64,000 nt of DNA from Alkaliphilus metalliredigens QYMF (GTDB lineage Bacteria > Bacillota > Clostridia > Peptostreptococcales > Natronincolaceae), in NCBI RefSeq assembly GCF_000016985.1, contig NC_009633.1, forward strand, positions 3,763,539 to 3,827,538, in the 5' to 3' direction. The notes under the pieces are model-generated. The model searched no databases. It was not told the origin of the DNA and saw only the letters and a list, made by a program, of their open reading frames with translations. A program made the translations under genes and the position numbers. This document shows positions 27,195 to 35,571 of the stretch, one piece after another; position 1 is the stretch's first letter; each line of letters begins with the position of its first letter.

Positions 27195-28142
27195 TTAAGA
27201 TTGTAACGTCTCATATTTTTCCTTTATTAAAGCTGAGGCTCTTTTATGTCCATAATAATTGGTACCCCATACGCCTGCTAAAATCATCATACCACCAATC
27301 ACATGAAACCAATAGAATGGTTCATTTCGAATAAAGACACCAGCAACAATAGAGACGACTGTTGTCAGATTGGAAAAAACCGCAGATTTAGAAGCTTCAA
27401 TTTTAGACAGCATAAAGTTCACCATAAAGAAGGCGATGACAGAAGATAGAATGCCTAAATATAATATGGCAGTCAGCACTGTTGGATCGGCCAATGGACT
27501 GAAATACTGTGTGATTTCTCCTGTAATTAAATGCTGTGTAATCGCGATCGTATTAAATGTCACAACCCCTACCCACATCATCACAAATGTAATTTCTACA
27601 GGGGTGAATCGTAATGAGGATTGTCTAGAAAGAATATTAAACACACCTGCTGAAATAACTGCACCTAGTAGGACAAAAATGCCAGCAAGACTACTACCGA
27701 TGTCTACATTTCCCGTCATAATTGCAATAAAAACAACTCCTACTACAGATAATCCAATGAAAACAGATTGAATTTTCCCAGGTTTTTCCTTTAAAAATAT
27801 TGTTCCTAAAATGGCCACCACCACTGGGATGAGGGCAATCATCATTCCTGCCTGAGAAGAAGATGTCATCTTCACTCCTAGTGTCTCAAAAATAAAATAG
27901 GATACAGGTTGGAACAATGATAATACCAATAATACCTGTAACCGCTTTCCTTTAAAATTAATTTTGATAAGTCCTAAAAGCTTTAAAATAGTTAAGACTG
28001 TTGTTGCTACCATAAAACGCAGCCCTAATAAATGAAAAGGTGCAACGACCCCCAAAGCTTCCTTAGTAAACATAAAAGAAAACCCAAAAACCACTGCCAC
28101 CACGATTCCAGCCAGCACTGGTAAGTATTCTTTTTTATTCAT
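27195..28142 (-). CDS. EamA/DMT family transporter
   Basis: About 315 residues with ten predicted membrane segments arranged as two EamA repeats (about 7-140 and 150-290). VFGFSFMFTKEALGVVAPFH and the second repeat's LYLGILSSVIAFFMVNFML are typical of drug/metabolite transporters. No substrate assigned. The ATG at 28142 lies 8 bases behind AAAGGAG; an upstream GTG at 28151 overlaps that site. Confidence 0.85.
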   Translation of the reverse strand: MNKKEYLPVLAGIVVAVVFGFSFMFTKEALGVVAPFHLLGLRFMVATTVLTILKLLGLIKINFKGKRLQVLLVLSLFQPVSYFIFETLGVKMTSSSQAGMMIALIPVVVAILGTIFLKEKPGKIQSVFIGLSVVGVVFIAIMTGNVDIGSSLAGIFVLLGAVISAGVFNILSRQSSLRFTPVEITFVMMWVGVVTFNTIAITQHLITGEITQYFSPLADPTVLTAILYLGILSSVIAFFMVNFMLSKIEASKSAVFSNLTTVVSIVAGVFIRNEPFYWFHVIGGMMILAGVWGTNYYGHKRASALIKEKYETLQS

Positions 28143-28203
28143 CCGTTCCACTCCTTTGTCTAATATCCATCTGCCAACCTATTGTATCAAAAATAAGCCC
28201 CAT

Positions 28204-28249
28204 AAAAAAGACTAATTCTTTAGATACACTAAATGAATTAGTCTTTTTT
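28204..28249. terminator. Terminator after the flavodoxin gene
   Basis: AAAAAAGACTAATTC and complement GAATTAGTCTTTTTT, a 15-bp perfect stem; T-runs on both strands. Confidence 0.85.
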
Positions 28250-28259
28250 CGCCTCATCC

Positions 28260-28763
28260 TTAATAGCTTGCCTTCACTTCTATTTCGCGGGCCCATTTCG
28301 ATGCTTTTTCCACTTGTTCTGGTTTCTGATTCTTTAAGGGCTCAAAAAAGTCAATTTCACCTAAAAATATATTCTTGTCCAGTATTTGACGCATCTTTTC
28401 GAAGGTCTTTCCGTTTTGTCCACCATGACAGCTAAAGAGTCCGATTTGTTTGTCTTTCAGATCCACCTGGGAAAAAAACGTGCCCAATGGTGGGGCGTAG
28501 GTCCATGCCCAAACCGGGGTTCCAATTAAGATTAAGTCATAGGCTGTAGCATCATGTATAAGTGGTTGTAGTAGTGGTAGCTTTTTCATCATGACCTGGG
28601 TTCCCCCCCAAAGATATTTACTAAAGCCCTTAGACTTCATTTCATTTTGTGGATTCAATACTAGAATATCGGCTCCAATAGCCTTAGCCATGGCCTCTGC
28701 AATCAACTGGGTATTCCCTTCAAGTGAATAGTATACGACTAACTTTTTCATTTTCACTTCCAT
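28260..28763 (-). CDS. Flavodoxin
   Basis: 167 residues. FMN-binding phosphate loop YYSLEGNTQLIAE at residues 11-23; GTPVWAWTYAPP (residues about 80-92) and FSCHGGQNGKTF follow. Electron carrier; in an anaerobe it can replace ferredoxin. Start ATG behind GAGGAG, 9 bases. It lies just upstream of nothing on its strand but follows the nitroreductase by 37 bases on the same strand, so a redox operon with the nitroreductase and msrA is likely. Confidence 0.88.
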   Translation of the reverse strand: MEVKMKKLVVYYSLEGNTQLIAEAMAKAIGADILVLNPQNEMKSKGFSKYLWGGTQVMMKKLPLLQPLIHDATAYDLILIGTPVWAWTYAPPLGTFFSQVDLKDKQIGLFSCHGGQNGKTFEKMRQILDKNIFLGEIDFFEPLKNQKPEQVEKASKWAREIEVKASY

Positions 28764-28800
28764 TTCACCATTCTCCTCATTATATAGCCTTATATTTATC

Positions 28801-29370
28801 TTACTGCTCTTTTATATTGGGTGTATTGCTAAGTCTCATTCTACAGTCCTCATGATACCTATTATGATACACCTTTTCATACAATAAGTTTTCTTCACTG
28901 TGAGGTTTTTTTTCCTCATCAGGATGCCCAATGGCAATAATAGACGCTACTCGTTTTGCTGCTGGGATACTTAATACTTCCTTAACATAATCCTCTGCAG
29001 ATTTTTTATCATTATGAAATCGCTCTCTAATTTGAATCCAACAAGAACCTAACTCCAGAGATTCTGCTGTCATTTGAATTAAAATCGAGGCAATGGAGGT
29101 GTCTTCTATCCAAACATCACTCACTTCAGGATCCCCTATAATCACAATAGCCAAAGGTGCTCCCTCTAAAAATTGTGCTCCATGAGTCTTGCTTTTTGAA
29201 AGTGCTGTTAAACCTTTTTCTTCAGTCACCACAATGAATTCCCATGGTCTACGGTTCTTGGATGTGGGAGACAAAAGAGCCCCTTGAACTAGTTGTTCAA
29301 TTTGATCTGTACTTACCTTTTTAAACTTAAACTTTCGGATACTTCTTCTTTTTTTTAATAATGCTAACAT
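28801..29370 (-). CDS. Nitroreductase-family flavoprotein
   Basis: 189 residues from the ATG at 29370 (site AGGGGAGG). RRSIRKFKFKKVSTDQIEQL and ALLSPTSKNRRPWEFIVV are the nitroreductase FMN-binding motifs; SLELGSCWIQIRERF and IIAIGHPDEEKKPHSEE complete the fold. It would reduce nitro compounds or quinones with NAD(P)H and FMN. The frame extends upstream into the end of msrA, but the coding start clearly lies after it. Flavodoxin follows. Confidence 0.88.
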   Translation of the reverse strand: MLALLKKRRSIRKFKFKKVSTDQIEQLVQGALLSPTSKNRRPWEFIVVTEEKGLTALSKSKTHGAQFLEGAPLAIVIIGDPEVSDVWIEDTSIASILIQMTAESLELGSCWIQIRERFHNDKKSAEDYVKEVLSIPAAKRVASIIAIGHPDEEKKPHSEENLLYEKVYHNRYHEDCRMRLSNTPNIKEQ

Positions 29371-29401
29371 ATTATTTCTACCTCCCCTATAGCTTTGTTC
29401 A

Positions 29402-29878
29402 TTATATCTCCAAATTAATGTGACAGTACCCACCGGGATTTTTCTTGAGATACTTTTGATGATATTCTTCAGCATCATAGAATGCTTTTAAAGGTTCTAT
29501 CTCTGTTACAATATTTGCATCATATTTTTTTTGCTGCATTTCTTTGCTTTTTATTATTGTGTCTAAGTCTTCTTCATGGCCATAATATATCCCTGTACGA
29601 TATTGGGAGCCTATATCAGGTCCCTGGCGATTTTCAACTGTTGGGTCAATGATTTTCCAAAATCCATTCAATAGTATCTCTAGGCTAATCTTCGTTTCAT
29701 CAAATTTTATATAACATACTTCAGCATGGCCTGTTTGAGAAGAACAGACTTCCTCATAGCTAGGATTTTCTACATGCCCATTGGCATACCCCACCTTTGT
29801 TTCTACAACCCCATCAATCCGTTCCATATAGGCTTCTACACCCCAAAAACAGCCACCGGCTAAAACAATTTCCTTCAT
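29402..29878 (-). CDS. msrA: Peptide methionine (S)-S-oxide reductase
   Basis: 158 residues, all the MsrA landmarks: [17 protein letters not shown] with the catalytic Cys, [29 protein letters not shown] and YRTGIYYGH, plus the [11 protein letters not shown] tail. It reduces the S-epimer of methionine sulfoxide in proteins. Start ATG behind AGAAAGGGTG. First gene of a probable operon with nitroreductase and flavodoxin. No UGA: the catalytic residue is Cys, not Sec. Confidence 0.95.
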   Translation of the reverse strand: MKEIVLAGGCFWGVEAYMERIDGVVETKVGYANGHVENPSYEEVCSSQTGHAEVCYIKFDETKISLEILLNGFWKIIDPTVENRQGPDIGSQYRTGIYYGHEEDLDTIIKSKEMQQKKYDANIVTEIEPLKAFYDAEEYHQKYLKKNPGGYCHINLEI

Positions 29879-30049
29879 TTTATCATCACCCTTTCTCTCT
29901 CATTGGAAATTTTCAATTTGTGTTGCCTTCTTTCAATGCTATTTTAATTATACCCTAATTTTCCATTAATATATTTTAAAATAATCATATTATAAACATT
30001 ACTTACTGTTGTTATTTTAAATATTTTAACTAGAGAATCCTACAGAGTC

Positions 30050-30058
30050 TGTTATAAT
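30050..30058 (+). promoter_or_regulatory. Extended -10 promoter element of the GGDEF gene
   Basis: TGTTATAAT, an extended -10 box, lies about 65 bases before the start; the -35 is poor. Confidence 0.5.
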
Positions 30059-30122
30059 AAGGTAACTGTAATTAAAAGGAATAACGTTAGTTTTGTGCCT
30101 TTAAGGCTAAGGGGGAACAGTA

Positions 30123-32363
30123 GTGTTTCAAATCAAATGGGATCACAAAAAATTGATTGCTAAGTGCAACAATACAATAGAAAAAGTTGATTTGCTTGTT
30201 CTTTTATCGGAGAAAATTGAGAACGAGAGTCCAACCTATGCCTTTGAATTATCTCAAAAGTCACATGTGCTCGCCTCCCAGGAGAATTATGAAGAGGGAA
30301 TTGCTAAGGCACTATATGGCATGGGTCGAAGCTCATGGATCATGGGCAACCTAGAAGAGGCTGCCTCTTACTTATTAGACTCTCTTGCCCTAATTCAGAC
30401 TTTGGAAATGGTTGAATATGAAGTAAAAGCCCTCAATGTACTAGGAAATATTAATCTATATTTGCAAATCTATGACCAGGCTTTAGCCTATTATTTGAAA
30501 GCACTAAAAATTGCTGAATATATAGATTCTACTTATATGAAAGCAAAATTGTATAATAACATCGGTGAAATTTATAAAGAGTTACATGATTATGAAACAG
30601 CATTACAATACTATACGCAAAGTCTAGAAATTCACGAGGCGCTTGGCCCAGAATCATCTAAATCCATTCCACTTTCCAATATTGGCTGTACATATTGGGC
30701 CTTAGAAAAATATGACTTAGCTAAATCCTATCACGAGAAAGTACTTATACTTAACCAAGGATCTCATGACAAAATGGGAGAAGCATATAGTCTTCATCAA
30801 CTTGGAAGAGTTTGTCATAGTGTCAATAAAGATGACCAAGCTTTGCCTTTTTTCCAAAAGAGTTTATCTATCTTTAGAGAAACAGATGACAAGTTCCATG
30901 AAATTGATGTTCTAATTGATTTGCATACATTACTGCTAGAATCACAACACTATAATGAAGCACTAGCTCATTTAAACAGAGCTCTAAAATTAGCTGAGGA
31001 AACCAAAACCAGAGCTGTCATTGCAAAGGTTTGTTCCCATTCGGTCACTGCCTATGAGCATATAGGGAATGATGAAATGACCCTTTATTACTATAAAAAA
31101 CTTCATGATGCAGAAAGACAGACAAATCACTATGAATTGGAACAAAGGCTCAAGAGTATCATTACACAAATTAAAGCAGATGAAACTTCTCAAGAAAATG
31201 AAGTCTATCGCTTAATGAATCTAGAACTAAATAAAAGAGCTAATGAGCTTGAAAAAAAACAATCAGAACTTTATGAGTCCTACCACAACGTAAAAGTCAT
31301 TAGCGAAGTGGGCCAAAGCATTACTTCAACCTTGGATTTGGATAAAGTATTCCATCGTGTTTACGAAAATATTAATAGTCTAATGGATGCCGCCGTATTT
31401 GGCATTGGACTCTATAATGAGGAAAAAAAGATCATCAATTATAAATTTTATATGGAAGAAGGCGTCAAAGGTCCTGGATTTTCCACCTCACTAAACAATA
31501 AAAGTAGCTGGGCCGCTTGGTCCCTCCGTAATCGAAAAGAAGTCATCGTTAATGATGTAGAAAAGCAGTACCCCCTGTATGTAAAAAAACGCCTTCAAAT
31601 AGTAGGGACCCAAATGGAATCCATTATTTACTATCCTCTCATAGTAGAGGAAAAAATTGTTGGTGTTCTTACTGTACAAAGTAAGAAAAAGAATGCATAT
31701 ACACAATATACCTTGGATACGATCAAAGCTTTGGGTTCCTATATTTCCATTGCCATTAACAATGCACAAAACTCTCAAAAATTAGCCACAGAGATTCAAA
31801 TGAGAAAAGAAGCACAACAGGCATTAGAAGCAGTCAATAACAAACTGATGAAGCTTTCAGAGCTTGATGGACTCACAGGCATTCCCAATCGCAGAACCTT
31901 TGATGAGTATTTTGATTTTCGATGGACCAAGGCTCAGCAGGAGTATAGTCCACTGTCTTTACTTTTCATTGATATTGACCACTTTAAGGAATATAATGAT
32001 TTTTATGGACATATTGACGGTGATGAAGTGATTCGACAGGTTGCAACAGCCTTAGAAGACGCAGTTCAAAGAGAAGGCGATTTCGTTGCTCGATATGGTG
32101 GCGATGAATTTGTAGCCATACTTCCAAATACGGGTTCCCAGGGAGCCTTACAGGTAGCTGAAGTCATACAGCAAAATATTCAAAATTTGCGAATCCAACA
32201 CAAGCATTCTCAAACTGCTAATTATATCACAGCATCCATTGGTATCGCTTCCATTACACCCAATCGTATGCTTACGAAGGAAGCCCTAATTAAAATATCC
32301 GACGAAGCCCTTTACAAAGCCAAAGAAAAAGGTCGCCATCGGATAGAATCCATTGCACTTTAA
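30123..32363 (+). CDS. TPR-GAF-GGDEF diguanylate cyclase
   Basis: 746 residues. An N-terminal array of tetratricopeptide repeats (about 30-320; units such as ALNVLGNINLYLQIYDQALA and LYNNIGEIYKELHDYETALQ) is followed by a coiled coil (365-400), a GAF domain (about 400-550) and a GGDEF domain (about 575-746). The catalytic RYGGDEF lies at 657-663 and the RxxD inhibitory site (REGD) exactly five residues earlier, so it is probably an active, product-inhibited c-di-GMP synthase. Start GTG behind AGGGGGA. No membrane segment; GAF and TPR suggest an intracellular signal or partner protein. Converges on the HD-GYP operon. Confidence 0.93.
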   Translation: MFQIKWDHKKLIAKCNNTIEKVDLLVLLSEKIENESPTYAFELSQKSHVLASQENYEEGIAKALYGMGRSSWIMGNLEEAASYLLDSLALIQTLEMVEYEVKALNVLGNINLYLQIYDQALAYYLKALKIAEYIDSTYMKAKLYNNIGEIYKELHDYETALQYYTQSLEIHEALGPESSKSIPLSNIGCTYWALEKYDLAKSYHEKVLILNQGSHDKMGEAYSLHQLGRVCHSVNKDDQALPFFQKSLSIFRETDDKFHEIDVLIDLHTLLLESQHYNEALAHLNRALKLAEETKTRAVIAKVCSHSVTAYEHIGNDEMTLYYYKKLHDAERQTNHYELEQRLKSIITQIKADETSQENEVYRLMNLELNKRANELEKKQSELYESYHNVKVISEVGQSITSTLDLDKVFHRVYENINSLMDAAVFGIGLYNEEKKIINYKFYMEEGVKGPGFSTSLNNKSSWAAWSLRNRKEVIVNDVEKQYPLYVKKRLQIVGTQMESIIYYPLIVEEKIVGVLTVQSKKKNAYTQYTLDTIKALGSYISIAINNAQNSQKLATEIQMRKEAQQALEAVNNKLMKLSELDGLTGIPNRRTFDEYFDFRWTKAQQEYSPLSLLFIDIDHFKEYNDFYGHIDGDEVIRQVATALEDAVQREGDFVARYGGDEFVAILPNTGSQGALQVAEVIQQNIQNLRIQHKHSQTANYITASIGIASITPNRMLTKEALIKISDEALYKAKEKGRHRIESIAL

Positions 32364-32374
32364 TAATAACGTGT

Positions 32375-32554
32375 ATGATAAAGCTTCTTTTTCTAAATTG
32401 TGTGTGTAATCATGATCATTACCACCAGGTTAGGCAATCTGTTAAAGCCATTTCACAATGTTATCCATCCGTTCGAGTGATTGGCATTTTTGTCAATGAA
32501 AACTGGGCTGTGGAAGTCCTTCTCGATACAGCAACCCTTGCTACGGCATCATAA
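32375..32554 (+). CDS. Possible small protein, 59 residues (uncertain)
   Basis: An ATG-started frame follows the GGDEF stop by 11 bases and ends 6 bases before the shared terminator. The product (MIKLLFLNCVCNHDHYHQVR, then VRVIGIFVNENWAVEVLL) alternates strand, helix and strand as a folded protein would. The coding stretch looks protein-like by eye, but no good ribosome site precedes the ATG, so it may be a decayed fragment or chance. Not assigned to a family. Confidence 0.35.
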   Translation: MIKLLFLNCVCNHDHYHQVRQSVKAISQCYPSVRVIGIFVNENWAVEVLLDTATLATAS

Positions 32555-32560
32555 TCAAAA

Positions 32561-32619
32561 AACATAAAAGACGATTTGTTGTTTAAGGTTCACTTCCTCA
32601 ACAAATCGTCTTTTATGTT
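32561..32619. terminator. Very strong bidirectional terminator between the c-di-GMP genes
   Basis: AACATAAAAGACGATTTGTTG and complement with a 17-nt loop: a 20-plus-bp perfect stem with T-runs on both strands, between the GGDEF and DUF5317 genes. Confidence 0.92.
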
Positions 32620-33176
32620 TCCTTGTTTAAAATTTTCCCTTGAATCAAAATAAAGATTCCTATCATCATAAATACATCACCAATGCTTAAACTCTTTGGC
32701 ATCGGATAGGGTCTCCTTAGATGAATAATGTCTCCTAAGATCCAAATTCTAGTTGTTTCATTTGCTGCTATATGAGTAAGACTCTTTGCATTTTGTAAAA
32801 TATCTATACTCTCCTGAGAAATCATATGTTGAATGCCACTTATATCTACAGGCATCCTACCTCCATTAGCCATAATCACAATAAAATTTAACAGAACCCC
32901 AACACCAATTAGAGAAAAACCTCTCTGTCCAATATTAGCAGCCAGTCCCCAGAATAATAGAATGTAGACAGTTAATTGAACCCACAACCCATTAGCGTTA
33001 ATCATCTGCCATAAGGGTTCTATCTCCTTGGCTACCACCCAAGCTGCCGCAGATTGAATTAAAGCGGCTCCCACAATGAATTCTACTCTGCTGATTTGAA
33101 TGTCAAGTATATTCTTTAGTTCTCCTCCTCTAAGCTTCCCCAGTATCAATGAACTTCCCACTGATTCAACTAACAT
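32613..33176 (-). CDS. DUF5317 membrane protein
   Basis: 187 residues, five or six hydrophobic segments. LRGGELKNILDIQI at the front, NGGRMPVDISG in the middle and LGDIIHLRRPYPMPKSLSIG at the end match the DUF5317 family, which has no known function. Start ATG behind AAAGGGAAGGTG. It overlaps the HD-GYP gene by 11 bases, so the two are translationally coupled. Families of this type are often beside HD-GYP proteins. Confidence 0.8.
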   Translation of the reverse strand: MLVESVGSSLILGKLRGGELKNILDIQISRVEFIVGAALIQSAAAWVVAKEIEPLWQMINANGLWVQLTVYILLFWGLAANIGQRGFSLIGVGVLLNFIVIMANGGRMPVDISGIQHMISQESIDILQNAKSLTHIAANETTRIWILGDIIHLRRPYPMPKSLSIGDVFMMIGIFILIQGKILNKET

Positions 33177-34452
33177 AGGTCACCTTCCCTTTTTGACTCT
33201 CTCTCTCCATATAGGTTGCAAATTTTTTTACAACGAGAGGATGGAATTGTCGCCCTGATTCGTTAATAATAATCCTTAGAGCCCTGTTGCTATCAGTTGC
33301 CTTTCGATAAGGACGATTAGATGTCATGGCATCATAGGCATCGGCAACCGCTAATACGCAGGCCTCTAAAGGAATGGCATCTCCACAGAGTTTATCAGGG
33401 TATCCCTTTCCATCATAGCGCTCATGATGATGCTTGATAATCTCTGCCACTTCCTTTAGAAAATCAACTTCTCCTAATATCTTTGCTCCAATCTCAGGAT
33501 GCTTTTGTATCTGTAAAAATTCATCATCCTCCAGCTGTCCCGGCTTATTCAATATGATATCTGCAATCCCAATTTTTCCAATATCGTGTAATATAGCCGC
33601 AGTGTTAATCTTATCTATTTTATCATGACTCATCTTCATTTCCTTAGCGATGCCTGCAGCATATTCTGCAACCCGATAGGAATGTCCCTTTGTATATTCA
33701 TCCTTAGCCTCCATGGCATTGGAAAGGGCTTTGATGGTTTCAAAATAGACATGTCGCATATCTATGTAGAGCTTAAAGGAATATCGAGCTAGTAATAAGG
33801 GTACTAAAAACAAAACTACTGCAAACCATCCATAACTATTATAGGCAACGGCTGTAATGACTCCCAGTGGAGATAAAGCAGTAATGTTTATGATTGTCCA
33901 TTTATTCTCATGGAAAGCTTCCTTCCATTTTATATTGCCTAAAATACACATTAGTGTGGTAAAAATATTTAAATTCACAATTGTATACATTAATAAAGCC
34001 ACTACAATTCCAACTATACTGAAATCTTGCATACGCATACCTGTATATCTAACATCAAACATATTGTAAGCCATACTCGCTGTTGCTAAAGATATGGCGT
34101 AGGCACAGCCATTGAAAATTCGTTTATATAGATCACTATTAAATAAATGATATATTTTTCCATCAACTATCTCTACATAAAGGAGCATTGTTGAAAACCC
34201 AATCACTGCTACAATATAAGATTGAAAAACTAGTACACTTGCCAGTCCAATAGTAAAACTGATCGAGATAGCAATATTTTTTTTAATCCTAATATCAAGA
34301 GATTCTGTTATGATACCAATAACTATGAAGAATAAAATCCTAGAATCAAAATCAGAAATTATGTTTCTAGATCCCCAAAACACACAAAAGATCCCTATGA
34401 TGATAATCATACCTGTATATAGTCTTAATTTATTTGGTATTTCTTTCATCAT
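33166..34452 (-). CDS. Membrane-anchored HD-GYP domain protein (probable c-di-GMP phosphodiesterase)
   Basis: 428 residues. Six to eight hydrophobic segments (about residues 8-225) form a sensor-like membrane region. The HD-GYP domain (about 235-425) has AILHDIGKIGIAD (HD), KHPEIGAKIL, HHHERYDGKGYPD (the GYP signature), VADAYDAMTSNRPYR and GRQFHPLVV. The metal ligands are complete, so c-di-GMP hydrolysis is likely. Start ATG pair behind AGAGGTG. It follows a micro-gene and a 213-residue unknown on the same strand, and converges on a c-di-GMP synthase. Confidence 0.9.
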   Translation of the reverse strand: MMKEIPNKLRLYTGMIIIIGIFCVFWGSRNIISDFDSRILFFIVIGIITESLDIRIKKNIAISISFTIGLASVLVFQSYIVAVIGFSTMLLYVEIVDGKIYHLFNSDLYKRIFNGCAYAISLATASMAYNMFDVRYTGMRMQDFSIVGIVVALLMYTIVNLNIFTTLMCILGNIKWKEAFHENKWTIINITALSPLGVITAVAYNSYGWFAVVLFLVPLLLARYSFKLYIDMRHVYFETIKALSNAMEAKDEYTKGHSYRVAEYAAGIAKEMKMSHDKIDKINTAAILHDIGKIGIADIILNKPGQLEDDEFLQIQKHPEIGAKILGEVDFLKEVAEIIKHHHERYDGKGYPDKLCGDAIPLEACVLAVADAYDAMTSNRPYRKATDSNRALRIIINESGRQFHPLVVKKFATYMERESQKGKVTYVS

Positions 34453-34470
34453 AACACCTCTTCTTATATG

Positions 34471-34672
34471 ATTTTAGGTCGGCTAAGTATTATCTCCAGC
34501 TAAATGATGCGCCGCCTGCTAAGACGATTGCTAATAATGCCATTGACATTACATATAATCTGTTTTTCATGTGGATATAGCCCCCTTTACAAAAGGCTCT
34601 GCTGCTTCGCTAATTTTCACAGGCTATATCGCTTCGCTTCTGTTTAATTTGAAAAGGTCGCCGACCTAAAAT
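34471..34672 (-). promoter_or_regulatory. Structured leader around the 26-codon gene
   Basis: Two nested features. A 13-bp exact inverted repeat (ATTTTAGGTCGGC at 34471-34483 and its complement at 34660-34672) brackets the micro-gene. Within it GATATAGCC (34574-34582) can pair with GGCTATATC (34622-34630), and on the minus strand this hairpin includes the ribosome site AGGGGGC in front of the micro-gene. The inner part also holds short AGCGAAGC repeats. It does not match a riboswitch known to me. Confidence 0.6.
34490..34570 (-). CDS. Membrane micro-peptide, 26 residues
   Basis: MKNRLYVMSMALLAIVLAGG plus ASFSWR. It looks like a signal or membrane segment with a very short tail (a basic pair, 17 hydrophobic residues, then a charged end). 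An AGGGGG site lies 10 bases before the ATG, and that site is sequestered in a predicted hairpin. It is in the same orientation as HD-GYP (38 bases downstream). No family recognised. It might be a leader peptide, a membrane regulator or a pheromone-like precursor; none is proven. Confidence 0.6.
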   Translation of the reverse strand: MKNRLYVMSMALLAIVLAGGASFSWR

Positions 34673-34678
34673 GCAAAC

Positions 34679-35320
34679 TTAGTTATTAAATTTTGTAACT
34701 CTTCTGTTTACAGCATCCAATGTGGCCTTAACAATTGCCTCATTTTCATCTTTCCTGACAACGGCAGATCCAGTCAAAAGCTCCTCTGCCTCACCTGAAA
34801 CATGACAAATCGCTACTGTAATCACTTCCCTTTTAGCCAAACTGATCTTTTCTACATCTTCAACTGTCAAAACATCCTGTTCTCCTAGCAGTTGATGAAT
34901 ACAATCAATCGTAGCTCGGGCTATCAATCGATAAACATTGTTTTTCGAGCTTAGCCCTTTGGCCGTTCCTTCAACTTGTTCATCATCTTTAAGTAATCGT
35001 ACGCTAACTTCAGTTCTACTTCCTATGTTTGTATATTGAATTGAATCAATGATTATCCGATGGTCATTTCCAGGATTTTGCTTTGCATCAATTTGTGCAA
35101 TGCTAATTTTTTTATAATCTATCTTTATATGAAACTTAGCTGTCAAAGCAGATTGGATATCCCTAGAGATTTGTTTGGGTCCTCTAGCGTTTGATGCTAG
35201 AATATGAATTTCTTCTATCTCATCCTTGTCAAACACAACTTTAGATGAAATGATATCAGGAATACTATCCATCACCTCTTCCATACTTAATACTTGTAAC
35301 CCTGTGTTTGTGTTTTCCAT
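34679..35320 (-). CDS. Conserved clostridial protein of unknown function, 213 residues
   Basis: Not recognised with certainty. The KVVFDKDEIEEIHILASNAR-GPKQISRDIQSAL and KKISIAQID segments resemble a family seen in clostridia with no known function; a second part (VEGTAKGLSSKNNVYRLIARATIDCIHQLL) has an alpha/beta pattern similar to a small ligand-binding domain. Soluble, no signal peptide. Start ATG behind AAAGGGG. It is upstream of the micro-peptide and HD-GYP genes on the same strand and probably shares their promoter. Confidence 0.7.
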   Translation of the reverse strand: MENTNTGLQVLSMEEVMDSIPDIISSKVVFDKDEIEEIHILASNARGPKQISRDIQSALTAKFHIKIDYKKISIAQIDAKQNPGNDHRIIIDSIQYTNIGSRTEVSVRLLKDDEQVEGTAKGLSSKNNVYRLIARATIDCIHQLLGEQDVLTVEDVEKISLAKREVITVAICHVSGEAEELLTGSAVVRKDENEAIVKATLDAVNRRVTKFNN

Positions 35321-35497
35321 TTTCCAAACCCCTTTATGCTAAAATATATTATTTTTACGAAATTTTACCCATTCTACTCTAATTCGATAAAACATGTCTT
35401 TCTCCTTCTTTTTATGCACATCAATTATCCCCATGATTCGACTTTTTACTCATTAGATCTTTATCTCTCTCTATAAATTTCATTTTCTAGCAATATT

Positions 35498-35526
35498 TTG
35501 CTGGATTTAGGGTATAGATATATTAT
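35498..35526 (+). promoter_or_regulatory. Promoter of the PLP-fold/GNAT gene
   Basis: TTGCTG (35498-35503) and TATTAT (35521-35526) with a 17-base spacer, 45 bases before the ATG. Confidence 0.6.
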
Positions 35527-35571
35527 GTAATATGCAAATTGCGTCGATTTAAATATTTAAGGAGGTTAATT

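Noticed and set aside
29371-29478. N-terminal extension of the nitroreductase into msrA
   Set aside because: The extra 36 codons overlap msrA in another frame, while a strong SD precedes the internal ATG.
34571-34678. c-di-GMP riboswitch in the leader of the HD-GYP operon
   Set aside because: The GCAAACC, GGGACGCAAAGC and tetraloop-receptor elements of GEMM-I are missing; the region folds differently.
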